NCBI RefSeq assembly: GCF_036075115.1
Contig: NZ_CP107958.1
Span: 7,316,001 to 7,380,000 of the forward strand
Direction: 5' to 3'
Length of the DNA stretch: 64,000 nt
Source: Streptomyces sp. NBC_00377
Lineage (GTDB): Bacteria > Actinomycetota > Actinomycetes > Streptomycetales > Streptomycetaceae
Made by a program: the position numbers and the translations under genes. The notes beneath the pieces were generated by a model that had not been told where the DNA came from, made no database searches, and saw only the letters and a list, made by a program, of their open reading frames with translations. Below are positions 17,266-25,162 of this stretch, piece after piece; positions within the stretch are counted from its first letter, which is position 1, and each line of letters opens with the position of its first letter.

Positions 17266-17571
17266 TCACTCCGCGTCCGGACCGTAGACCTCTACGCTGT
17301 CCGAAACCCGTCGCACATGAATACAGTCACCCGGGCACTCCCGTGCCGAGTCCACGACATCCGTCAACAGCGGCAACGGCACCGGCGTCGTAGCGCCCTT
17401 GGCCAGCAGGAGCTCGTCGTCCGCGCCCTTGACATAGGCCAGGCCGTCGATGTCCAGCTCGAACACCTCAGGTGCGTACTGCGCACAGATTCCGTCGCCG
17501 GTACAGAGATCCTGGTCGATCCAGACCTCCAGAGCCTCGCCGCCGACACCGGCCTCCTGCTGCACGCCCAT
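17266..17571 (-). CDS. Single-cluster ferredoxin
   Basis: 101 aa acidic electron carrier. The cluster ligands are C-x5-C in DLCTGDGICAQYAPEVF (about residues 23-29) and CPGDCIHV near residue 80; the residue between the first pair (Asp in the GDG stretch) in place of a Cys suggests a 3Fe-4S centre as in P450-serving ferredoxins, or a labile 4Fe-4S. ATG start behind GGCAGGAG. It is divergent from arc with 243 bases between the two starts. No partner P450 or reductase is adjacent; the conservon P450 is 31 kb away. Confidence 0.88.
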   Translation of the reverse strand: MGVQQEAGVGGEALEVWIDQDLCTGDGICAQYAPEVFELDIDGLAYVKGADDELLLAKGATTPVPLPLLTDVVDSARECPGDCIHVRRVSDSVEVYGPDAE

Positions 17572-17814
17572 AGCTCCTGCCGTTTACTGTCGAGCCGCAA
17601 GGGAACCATGCAGGCTCTGACGGGTGTTGAACACTTCGACCCTACCTCCGGCGGCTTCCCGAGGGTGTTCGGTGGGTATTCCCCTGGCGTGAGGGAGAGC
17701 GCAAGGGTGAAGATCGGACACACCCCGACAGTCTTTGTGATCTAGGGGTTTCAATCGACACCCACCCAGGTAGGGTCTGGAAGCGTCCAGCTCCCCTTGG
17801 AGGAGGTGAGGACC

Positions 17815-19581
17815 GTGGCAGCCCACGACGACGACATGAACCGCGGCATCCGCCCGGGACGAGGGTCCGACGACCCGTCCGGGCAGATTGCCTACCTTGA
17901 GCAGGAGATCGCCGTCCTGCGACGCAAGCTCGCCGACTCTCCGCGACACACGAGGATTCTCGAAGAGCGGATCGTCGAGCTACAGACGAACCTGGCCGGC
18001 GTGTCCGCCCAGAACGAGCGACTCGCCAACACGCTCCGTGAGGCCCGCGACCAGATCGTGGCCCTCAAGGAGGAGGTCGACCGGCTCGCGCAGCCGCCGG
18101 CCGGCTTCGGTGTCTTCCTCTCGGCGAACGAGGACGGCACGGCCGACATCTTCACCGGAGGCCGCAAACTCCGGGTGAACGTCAGCCCCGGCGTCGAGCT
18201 CGAGGAGCTCCGGCGCGGCCAGGAAGTGATGCTCAACGAAGCACTCAACGTGGTCGAGGCCATGGAGTACGAGAGCGTCGGCGACATCGTCACCCTCAAG
18301 GAGATCCTCGAGGACGGCGTACGCGCCCTCGTACAGGGGCACACCGACGAGGAACGGGTGGTCCGGCTCGCCGAACCGCTCCTGGACGTCGTCATCCGCC
18401 CCGGCGACGCCCTCCTGCTCGAACCCCGCTCCGGCTACGTCTACGAGGTCGTCCCCAAGAGCGAGGTCGAGGAACTCGTCCTCGAAGAGGTCCCCGACAT
18501 CGGCTACGAGCAGATCGGCGGCCTCGGCGGACAGATCGAGATGATCCGCGACGCGGTCGAGCTCCCGTACCTCTACCCCGACCTCTTCAAGGAGCACGAG
18601 CTGCGCCCGCCCAAGGGCGTCCTGCTCTACGGACCGCCCGGATGCGGCAAGACGCTCATCGCCAAGGCCGTCGCCAACTCGCTGGCCAAAAAGGTCGCCG
18701 AGGTCACCGGCCAGGCCACCGGCAAGAGCTTCTTCCTCAACATCAAGGGCCCCGAGCTCCTCAACAAGTACGTCGGTGAGACCGAGCGGCAGATCCGCCT
18801 CGTCTTCCAGCGCGCCAGGGAGAAGGCCTCCGAGGGCACCCCCGTCATCGTCTTCTTCGACGAGATGGAATCCCTCTTCCGCACCCGCGGCTCCGGCGTC
18901 AGCTCCGACGTGGAGAACACCATCGTCCCGCAGCTCCTCGCCGAGATCGACGGCGTCGAGGGCCTCCAGAACGTGGTGGTCATCGGCGCCTCCAACCGCG
19001 AGGACATGATCGACCCCGCCATCCTGCGCCCCGGCCGCCTCGACGTGAAGATCAAGATCGAGCGCCCGGACGCCGAAGCGGCCAAGGACATCTTCCAGAA
19101 GTACCTCACCGAACGCCTTCCCCTGCACTCCGAGGACGTGGGCGAACACGGCGGCGACAAGACCACCACCGTCCAGAGCATGATCCAGACGGCTGTGGAA
19201 CACATGTACGCCGAATCCGAGGAGAACCGCTTCCTGGAAGTCACCTACGCCAACGGCGACAAGGAAGTCCTGTACTTCAAGGACTTCAACTCCGGCGCGA
19301 TGATCGAGAACATCGTCGGCCGTGCCAAGAAAATGGCCATCAAGGACTTCCTCGACCACAACCAGAAGGGCCTTCGCGTCTCCCACCTCCTCCAGGCATG
19401 CGTGGACGAGTTCAAGGAGAACGAGGACCTGCCCAACACCACCAACCCCGACGACTGGGCCCGGATCTCCGGAAAGAAGGGCGAACGGATCGTGTACATC
19501 CGCACCCTCATCACCGGAAAGCAGGGCGCGGACACCGGACGCTCCATCGACACGGTGGCGAATACCGGACAGTACCTGTAG
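17815..19581 (+). CDS. arc: Proteasome-associated AAA ATPase Arc (Mpa homolog)
   Basis: Hexameric unfoldase that recognises pupylated proteins and feeds them to the 20S proteasome. 588 aa. N-terminal coiled coil at about 20-95 binds Pup; OB domains follow; Walker A GPPGCGKT near 274; Walker B VIVFFDEME near 343; arginine-finger region ILRPGRLDV. The C-terminus ends GQYL, the penultimate-Tyr tail used to dock on the proteasome. The GTG at 17815 was preferred over an ATG 18 bases earlier because GGAGGTGAGG sits in front of it and the length then equals that of known Streptomyces Arc. A TAGGGT -10-like box lies at 17771-17776. Confidence 0.96.
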   Translation: MAAHDDDMNRGIRPGRGSDDPSGQIAYLEQEIAVLRRKLADSPRHTRILEERIVELQTNLAGVSAQNERLANTLREARDQIVALKEEVDRLAQPPAGFGVFLSANEDGTADIFTGGRKLRVNVSPGVELEELRRGQEVMLNEALNVVEAMEYESVGDIVTLKEILEDGVRALVQGHTDEERVVRLAEPLLDVVIRPGDALLLEPRSGYVYEVVPKSEVEELVLEEVPDIGYEQIGGLGGQIEMIRDAVELPYLYPDLFKEHELRPPKGVLLYGPPGCGKTLIAKAVANSLAKKVAEVTGQATGKSFFLNIKGPELLNKYVGETERQIRLVFQRAREKASEGTPVIVFFDEMESLFRTRGSGVSSDVENTIVPQLLAEIDGVEGLQNVVVIGASNREDMIDPAILRPGRLDVKIKIERPDAEAAKDIFQKYLTERLPLHSEDVGEHGGDKTTTVQSMIQTAVEHMYAESEENRFLEVTYANGDKEVLYFKDFNSGAMIENIVGRAKKMAIKDFLDHNQKGLRVSHLLQACVDEFKENEDLPNTTNPDDWARISGKKGERIVYIRTLITGKQGADTGRSIDTVANTGQYL

Positions 19582-19589
19582 GGACAGGG

Positions 19590-19624
19590 CGGCTGCGGGT
19601 GCCCACCACGGGTACCCGCAGCCG
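19590..19624 (+). terminator. Hairpin between arc and dop
   Basis: 15-bp stem with one G-U pair (19590-19604 with 19610-19624) and a 5-base loop, 9 bases after the arc stop. It suggests that arc and dop are at least partly separate transcripts. Confidence 0.75.
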
Positions 19625-19814
19625 ACTGCTTTCCGGGCCACGGCTGGAGCAAGGCAATGACGCAAATGATCTCCCCACCAGCGCGGAGGCGTTCTAGGCT
19701 CTCTCGTACCGCCGGGTCGCGCAGTGCGGGGACGGGCACCGCACACGCACCGGAGCACCACCGGTATCTGAGCGGCGCCCACGACCGAGGGTGCCGCCGG
19801 GCAAGGAGGGCCGC

Positions 19815-21326
19815 ATGACCGTACGGCGAGTAATGGGCATCGAGACGGAGTACGGCATCTCCGTCCCCGGCCACCCCAACGCCAATGCCATGCTCACCTC
19901 GTCCCAGATCGTCAACGCCTACGCGGCGGCGATGCACAGGGCCCGCCGGGCCCGCTGGGACTTCGAGGAGGAGAACCCGCTGCGGGACGCGCGTGGCTTC
20001 GACCTCGCCCGCGAGGTCGCCGACTCCAGCCAGCTCACCGACGAGGACATCGGCCTCGCCAATGTCATCCTCACCAACGGCGCACGTCTCTACGTCGACC
20101 ACGCGCACCCCGAATACAGCGCCCCCGAGGTCACCAACCCCCGCGACGCCGTCCTCTGGGACAAGGCCGGCGAACGGATCATGGCCGAGGCCGCCGAGCG
20201 CGCCGCCGCGCTGCCCGGCGCCCAGCCCATCCACCTCTACAAGAACAACACCGACAACAAGGGCGCCTCCTACGGCACGCACGAGAACTACCTGATGAAG
20301 CGGGAGACCGCCTTCTCGGACATCGTGCGCCACCTCACGCCCTTCTTCGTCTCGCGCCAGGTGGTCACCGGCGCCGGTCGCGTCGGCATCGGCCAGGACG
20401 GCCACGAACACGGCTTCCAGCTCAGCCAGCGCGCCGACTACTTCGAGGTCGAGGTCGGCCTGGAGACGACACTGAAGCGCCCGATCATCAACACCCGCGA
20501 CGAGCCGCACTCCGACGCGGAGAAGTACCGCCGCCTGCATGTGATCATCGGCGACGCGAACCTCTCCGAGATCTCGACCTACCTCAAGCTCGGCACGACG
20601 GCCCTGGTCCTGTCGATGATCGAGGACGGCTTCATCGCCGTGGACCTGGCGGTCGACCAGCCGGTCCGCACCCTCCACCAGGTCTCCCACGACCCCACCC
20701 TGAAGCGCCTGGTCACCCTGCGCAGCGGTCGCACACTCACCGCCGTCCAGTTGCAGATGGAGTACTTCGAGCTGGCGCGCAAGTACGTGGAGGAGCGGTT
20801 CGGCTCCGACGCCGACGACCAGACGAAGGACGTCCTCGCGCGCTGGGAGGACACCCTGAACCGCCTGGAGAACGACCCCATGAGCCTCGCCGGCGAACTG
20901 GACTGGGTCGCCAAGCGGGAACTCATGGAGGGCTACCGGCGCCGTGACAGCCTCGACTGGGACGCGGCGCGCCTGCACCTCGTCGATCTCCAGTACGCCG
21001 ACGTGAGGGCCGACAAGGGCCTCTACAACCGTCTCGTGGCCCGCGGCCGCATCAAGCGTCTCCTGGACGAGGGAGAGGTCGAGAGGGCGGTCACGAAGCC
21101 CCCGGAGGACACGCGCGCGTACTTCCGCGGCCGCTGTCTGGAGCAGTACGCCGACGACGTCGCCGCCGCTTCCTGGGACTCGGTCATCTTCGATCTGCCG
21201 GGCCGGGACTCGCTCCAGCGCGTCCCAACCCTCGAACCGCTTCGCGGAACGCGAAATCACGTCAAGGAGCTCCTGGACCGCTGCCGTACGGCAGAAGACC
21301 TGGTCAGGGTCCTCTCGGGCGGCTGA
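19815..21326 (+). CDS. dop: Pup deamidase/depupylase Dop
   Basis: Converts the C-terminal Gln of Pup to Glu and removes Pup from substrates. 503 aa, carboxylate-amine ligase fold: ATP/Mg site MGIETEYGIS at residue 7 with the Glu and Tyr of the family, DHAHPEYSAPE (about 95), and HENYLMKRE near 155. The stretch between residues 37 and 75 (RARRAR to ADSSQ) is the Dop-specific loop that PafA lacks. ATG with GGAGGG upstream. Together with pup and prcBA it makes the pupylation operon. Confidence 0.96.
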   Translation: MTVRRVMGIETEYGISVPGHPNANAMLTSSQIVNAYAAAMHRARRARWDFEEENPLRDARGFDLAREVADSSQLTDEDIGLANVILTNGARLYVDHAHPEYSAPEVTNPRDAVLWDKAGERIMAEAAERAAALPGAQPIHLYKNNTDNKGASYGTHENYLMKRETAFSDIVRHLTPFFVSRQVVTGAGRVGIGQDGHEHGFQLSQRADYFEVEVGLETTLKRPIINTRDEPHSDAEKYRRLHVIIGDANLSEISTYLKLGTTALVLSMIEDGFIAVDLAVDQPVRTLHQVSHDPTLKRLVTLRSGRTLTAVQLQMEYFELARKYVEERFGSDADDQTKDVLARWEDTLNRLENDPMSLAGELDWVAKRELMEGYRRRDSLDWDAARLHLVDLQYADVRADKGLYNRLVARGRIKRLLDEGEVERAVTKPPEDTRAYFRGRCLEQYADDVAAASWDSVIFDLPGRDSLQRVPTLEPLRGTRNHVKELLDRCRTAEDLVRVLSGG

Positions 21327-21513
21327 CCGGCCGGCTGGACGGAACCTGCCGGACGGGTGGAAACGCCTCCGTCCGGGAATCATCGAGGTGGCTCCCGTAC
21401 GTTGTGGCAACTGCGGGGCCGATGTCGGACCCGGCTTGTAGGGTCTGATCATCACCGATCGGCAGGAATGCCGACCTGTCGACCATGTCGGGCGAAAGAG
21501 CGGGGTGAGGGTT

Positions 21514-21732
21514 ATGGCGACCAAGGACACCGGCGGCGGCCAGCAGAAGGCGACGCGCTCCACGGAGGAGACCGAGGAGCAGGCGCCCGAGGCGCAGGCG
21601 TCTGAGGACCTCAAGGAGCGTCAGGAGAAGCTGAGCGACGACGTGGACTCGGTTCTTGACGAAATTGACGATGTACTCGAGGAGAATGCCGAGGATTTCG
21701 TGAGGTCATTCGTTCAAAAGGGTGGACAGTAG
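21514..21732 (+). CDS. pup: Prokaryotic ubiquitin-like protein Pup
   Basis: 72 aa, disordered and acidic, MATKDTGGGQQ at the start and ending FVQKGGQ. The terminal Gln means Dop must deamidate it before ligation. The Arc-binding helix is about residues 25-55 (LKERQEKLSDDVDSVLDEID). The ATG at 21514 was chosen over an in-frame GTG three codons earlier because it gives the usual start MATKD and a normal spacing from GGGGTGAGG. Confidence 0.97.
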   Translation: MATKDTGGGQQKATRSTEETEEQAPEAQASEDLKERQEKLSDDVDSVLDEIDDVLEENAEDFVRSFVQKGGQ

Positions 21733-21740
21733 ACACATCC

Positions 21741-22331
21741 GTGAACGATCGGCGATCGAAGAAGTGCTCAGCCTGCCAGCAGGTTCTCTTGATCGGCGCA
21801 TTCGCGAGCAACAGCTCCAGACCTGATGGCCTTCAGGTCAACTGTCGCGAATGCGCCGCGGCGTACTACCGGCGTCGGCAGGAGGCTCAAGGCAAGACGG
21901 TCCGTGTGAAGGTGCCGACGCCTCGAGGGCACAAACGGTGCCCTCAGTGTGAAACGGTGAAGCCTCACTCCGAGTGGGAGCGCAACAAGTCCTCGTCGGA
22001 CGGTTGGGCAAGCTACTGCCGCGCGTGCCGGGCGGAGCGGAACCGGATCAGCTATTTCCAACGCAAATACGGTCTGAGCCCGGCCGAGTTGGACGCGATG
22101 GTTGCGGAGCAGAGGGGCATCTGCTGTATCTGCCTTGCTGCTCCCGCCGAGCATGTGGATCACTGCCATCAGACGGGTAGGGTCCGAGGCGTACTGTGCT
22201 TCAGCTGCAATGCCGCACTGGGGCAGTTCAAGGATCGGCCCGATGCCATAAGGCGGGCTGCTGCTTACGTGGAAGGAATCGCGTGGAAGCCAACACTCGT
22301 AGCACCGGGCGTCTACCGGCTGCCTTCCTGA
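21741..22331 (+). CDS. HNH endonuclease, recombination endonuclease VII-like
   Basis: 196 aa. Two zinc-ribbon-like Cys pairs sit in the N-terminal half (CSACQQ with CRECA; CPQCETVKPHSEW with CRACRAE). The C-terminal domain GICCICLAAPAEHVDHCHQT with VLCFSCNAALGQFKDRP is the T4 endonuclease VII fold, with metal ligands and the DHCH active site intact. GTG start 8 bases after the pup stop. Its last 49 bases overlap the start of prcB, so it is translated within the proteasome operon and probably coupled to prcB. Its base composition and codon choice are slightly less GC-biased than its neighbours. Role in the proteasome system unknown. Confidence 0.85.
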   Translation: MNDRRSKKCSACQQVLLIGAFASNSSRPDGLQVNCRECAAAYYRRRQEAQGKTVRVKVPTPRGHKRCPQCETVKPHSEWERNKSSSDGWASYCRACRAERNRISYFQRKYGLSPAELDAMVAEQRGICCICLAAPAEHVDHCHQTGRVRGVLCFSCNAALGQFKDRPDAIRRAAAYVEGIAWKPTLVAPGVYRLPS

Positions 22332-23128
22332 CGCCCGGGTCCTCGTCCTTCATGGACTTTCTCTCCGACCACCAGCCGGAGCTGCTGCCCGGCAAGCGGC
22401 AGCTGCCTCCGACGCAGGGTGTGATCGAGGCGCCGCACGGCACGACGATCGTCGCCGTGACGTTCCCCGGTGGTGTCGTGCTCGCAGGTGACCGCCGCGC
22501 CACGATGGGCAACGTCATCGCCCAGCGGGACATCGAGAAGGTCTTCCCGGCCGACGAGTACTCGGCCGTCGGTATCGCCGGCACCGCCGGCCTGGCCGTC
22601 GAGATGGTGAAGCTGTTCCAGCTGGAGCTGGAGCACTTCGAGAAGGTCGAGGGGGCGCAGCTCTCGCTCGAGGGCAAGGCGAACCGGCTGTCGACCATGA
22701 TCCGGTCCAACCTGGGCATGGCCATGCAGGGGCTGGCGGTCGTGCCCCTCTTCGCCGGCTTCGACGTGGACCGGGACAGGGGCCGGATCTTCTCCTACGA
22801 CGTCACGGGCGGCCGCTCCGAGGAGCACAACTACGCCGCCACCGGCTCCGGCTCGATCTTCGCGCGCGGGGCGATGAAGAAGCTCTACCGCAACGACCTG
22901 TCCGAGGAAGAGGCCACGACTCTCGTGGTCCAGGCCCTCTACGACGCGGCGGACGACGACTCGGCGACCGGTGGTCCCGATGTCGCGCGCCGGATCTACC
23001 CCATCGTCACCGTGATCACCGAGGACGGTTTCCGCCGGCTCACCGAGGAGGAGTCGTCGGAGATCGCCCGCTCGATCCTGGCGCGTCGCCTGGAGCAGCC
23101 GGACGGCCCGCGCGCCGCCCTGCTGTAA
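22283..23128 (+). CDS. prcB: 20S proteasome beta subunit PrcB
   Basis: Catalytic subunit, 281 aa including a propeptide of about 53 residues. The nucleophile is Thr54 in PHGTTIVAVTFPGG; autocleavage after Gly53 exposes it. Lys in VVLAGDRRATMGN and Asp residues of the Ntn site are visible, as is GRIFSYDVTGG. The GTG start at 22283 lies inside the upstream HNH gene and has GGAAGGA at the right distance; it gives the known Streptomyces N-terminus (VEANTRSTGRLP). Co-transcribed with prcA. Confidence 0.96.
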   Translation: MEANTRSTGRLPAAFLTPGSSSFMDFLSDHQPELLPGKRQLPPTQGVIEAPHGTTIVAVTFPGGVVLAGDRRATMGNVIAQRDIEKVFPADEYSAVGIAGTAGLAVEMVKLFQLELEHFEKVEGAQLSLEGKANRLSTMIRSNLGMAMQGLAVVPLFAGFDVDRDRGRIFSYDVTGGRSEEHNYAATGSGSIFARGAMKKLYRNDLSEEEATTLVVQALYDAADDDSATGGPDVARRIYPIVTVITEDGFRRLTEEESSEIARSILARRLEQPDGPRAALL

Positions 23129-23190
23129 CCGGCGGCCCCGTTCTCATCCCAGGTGATCCAGTGACTTCGACAGAAAGGGACGGATAACCG

Positions 23191-23928
23191 GTGTCGACGC
23201 CGTTCTATGTCTCACCCCAGCAGGCGATGGCCGACCGCGCCGAGTACGCCCGTAAGGGCATCGCGCGCGGCCGCAGCCTCGTTGTGATCCAGTACGCCGA
23301 CGGCATCGTGTTCGTCGGTGAGAATCCGTCCCGTGCGCTGCACAAGTTCAGCGAGATCTACGACCGGATCGGCTTCGCGGCCGCCGGCAAGTACAACGAG
23401 TACGAGAACCTGCGGATCGGCGGTGTGCGGTATGCCGATCTTCGTGGTTACACCTATGACCGTGACGATGTGACCGCTCGCGGTCTGGCCAATGTGTACG
23501 CCCAGACGCTGGGCACGATCTTCTCCTCGGCCGGTGAGAAGCCGTACGAGGTGGAGCTGGTGGTGGCCGAGGTCGGTGCCACGCCGGACGGGGACCAGAT
23601 CTACCGGTTGCCGCATGACGGTTCGATCGTGGACGAGCACGGTTCGGTCGCGGTCGGTGGCAATGCCGAGCAGATCAGCACCTATCTCGACCAGCGTCAC
23701 CGGGACGGGATGAGTCTGGCCGAGGCGCTGAAGCTGGCGGTGCAGGCGTTGTCACGCGACACCAACGGCACCGAGCGGGAGATTCCCGCGGAGCGTCTGG
23801 AGGTGGCGGTGCTGGACCGTACCCGGCCCCAGTCGCGCAAGTTCAAGCGGATCGTGGGCCGCCAGCTGGGCCGTCTTCTGGAGACGGACGGCGCGTCCAC
23901 GGAGGCGGAGAGCTCCGAGGAGGAGTAG
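23191..23928 (+). CDS. prcA: 20S proteasome alpha subunit PrcA
   Basis: Forms the outer rings of the proteasome and its gate. 245 aa; N-terminal gating residues MSTPFYVSPQQAMADRAEYA, followed by RKGIARGRSLVVIQYADGI of the alpha-type fold. The C-terminus is a Glu-rich tail (SSEEE). GTG start 62 bases after prcB, with AAAGGGACGGA upstream. Two hairpins follow before the convergent lacI gene. Confidence 0.96.
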   Translation: MSTPFYVSPQQAMADRAEYARKGIARGRSLVVIQYADGIVFVGENPSRALHKFSEIYDRIGFAAAGKYNEYENLRIGGVRYADLRGYTYDRDDVTARGLANVYAQTLGTIFSSAGEKPYEVELVVAEVGATPDGDQIYRLPHDGSIVDEHGSVAVGGNAEQISTYLDQRHRDGMSLAEALKLAVQALSRDTNGTEREIPAERLEVAVLDRTRPQSRKFKRIVGRQLGRLLETDGASTEAESSEEE

Positions 23929-23942
23929 CGCCGGCAGGAGTG

Positions 23943-24020
23943 ACAGCACCGGAACCTGGACCGGCGCTGTCGCCGTGTGACCCCTTGTGCGCCCCGGTCG
24001 ATCGAGTCGGCCGGGGCGCA
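23943..24020. terminator. Double hairpin between prcA and the convergent LacI gene
   Basis: First stem ACAGCACCGG/CCGGCGCTGT (23943-23970, one mismatch), second stem TGCGCCCCGG/CCGGGGCGCA (23988-23997 with 24011-24020, perfect). They fill the space between the two convergent stop codons and can end both transcripts. Confidence 0.7.
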
Positions 24021-24027
24021 GGGCGTC

Positions 24028-25044
24028 TCAGGAGGCGTTGGGCGGTGCCGTGGAGGCCCGTACGACGAGTTCGACGGGGATGTCCCCGTCGTCGGGTGTG
24101 CGGCCCTCCAGGACGGCGAGGAGGGCTTGCATGCCTCGTTCGCCGAACAGTTCGGAGTCCAGCCGTACGGTGGTCAGCTCGGGGTCGAGGGCGGTGGCCA
24201 GGGCGAGGTCGTCCAGGCCGGTGACGGAGACGTCGTCGGGTACGCGCAGGCCGAGGCGGCGCAGGGCCTTGTAGACGCCGGCCGCCAGTTTGTCGTCGTC
24301 GCAGACGACGGCGGTGGGGCGCGTTCCCGGGCGGCTGAGCGCCGCCTCGGCGGCGCTCAGGGCGCCGTCGATGGAGATCGGGGCGGGGGCGGTGCGCAGC
24401 GATGTCCCCGGTGTCGCGCCGACTCGTGCGGCGAGTTCACGCGCGCGTACCTCGAAGGTCCAGGAGGGGATGTCGGCCGCTAGGTGCAGGAAGTGCCGGT
24501 GGCCGAGGCTCAGCAGGTGGTCGGCGACCTGTCGGACGCCGTCGGTGATGTCGAGGTTGACGGTGGCGGCGCCGAGGCTGCCGTGGGGGTCGCTGTCCAG
24601 CATCACGAGGGGGAGCTGGTCGCCTCGGATGGCTGTCAGGGCGTCGGCGGCCATGGAGGAGGCGAGGACGCCGTCGAGGGCTGCCTGGGCGGAGGCGAAG
24701 GGGTCGCGGGCGGGGCCGACGCCTTCGGGGGAGGGGTAGAGGACGACTCCGAAGCCGTGCTCGGCGGCCACCCGGGCGGCTCCTGTGTAGACGCCGGCGA
24801 AGAACTCGGTCGTGAGTGCGGGGACGACCAGGAGGACGGTGCGGGTGCTGCCGAGGCGGAGGTTGCGGGCGGCGAGGTTGGGCCGGTATCCGAGTTCGCG
24901 GGCCGCTTGCCGTACGCGCTCCGCGGTGGTCTCGGCGACACGGCCGCGCCATTTGTCGCCGAGGACGAGGGAGACGGCGGCCTGCGAGACTCCCGCGGCC
25001 TGGGCGACGTCACGGCTCGTCGGGCGGGTGCTGGCTCGTGCCAC
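24028..25044 (-). CDS. LacI-family transcriptional regulator
   Basis: 338 aa. N-terminal helix-turn-helix TSRDVAQAAGVSQAAVSLVL (about 8-27) with hinge-helix region YRPNLAARNLRLG, then a periplasmic-binding-like effector domain (TRTVLLVVPALTTEFFAG; PDDVSVTGLDDLALA near 285). GTG start with GAAGGAG upstream. It is divergent from an MFS gene, 118 bases from that gene's preferred start, and small palindromes lie between, so it probably represses that transporter and itself. Effector unknown, usually a sugar. Confidence 0.9.
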   Translation of the reverse strand: MARASTRPTSRDVAQAAGVSQAAVSLVLGDKWRGRVAETTAERVRQAARELGYRPNLAARNLRLGSTRTVLLVVPALTTEFFAGVYTGAARVAAEHGFGVVLYPSPEGVGPARDPFASAQAALDGVLASSMAADALTAIRGDQLPLVMLDSDPHGSLGAATVNLDITDGVRQVADHLLSLGHRHFLHLAADIPSWTFEVRARELAARVGATPGTSLRTAPAPISIDGALSAAEAALSRPGTRPTAVVCDDDKLAAGVYKALRRLGLRVPDDVSVTGLDDLALATALDPELTTVRLDSELFGERGMQALLAVLEGRTPDDGDIPVELVVRASTAPPNAS

Positions 25045-25088
25045 CGTGGGGCTGCTCCTTCGTCTGGACTGGTGAACAGCGCACATGG

Positions 25089-25114
25089 TACGTATGACGA
25101 AGGACGTTATACGT
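25089..25114. promoter_or_regulatory. Possible LacI operator region
   Basis: TACGTA (25089-25094) and ACGTTATACGT (25104-25114) are small palindromes in an unusually AT-rich stretch between the LacI and MFS genes. If the MFS gene starts at 25163, they lie in its promoter region. The AT-rich TTATACG also resembles a -10 box. No second copy of the motif was found nearby to support it. Confidence 0.4.
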
Positions 25115-25162
25115 AAAACCTCGGGGGCTGACCGCCTGGGGCGAGCCGACGGAGGCGGGACA

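Noticed and set aside
12441..17393. 1650-codon plus-strand open frame
   Set aside because: Composed of Arg/Pro/His-rich shadow sequence over the nuclease, protease and TrmI genes; no domain is visible.
21505..21513. Earlier GTG start for pup
   Set aside because: It would add MRV in front of the usual MATKD start and move the ribosome site too close.
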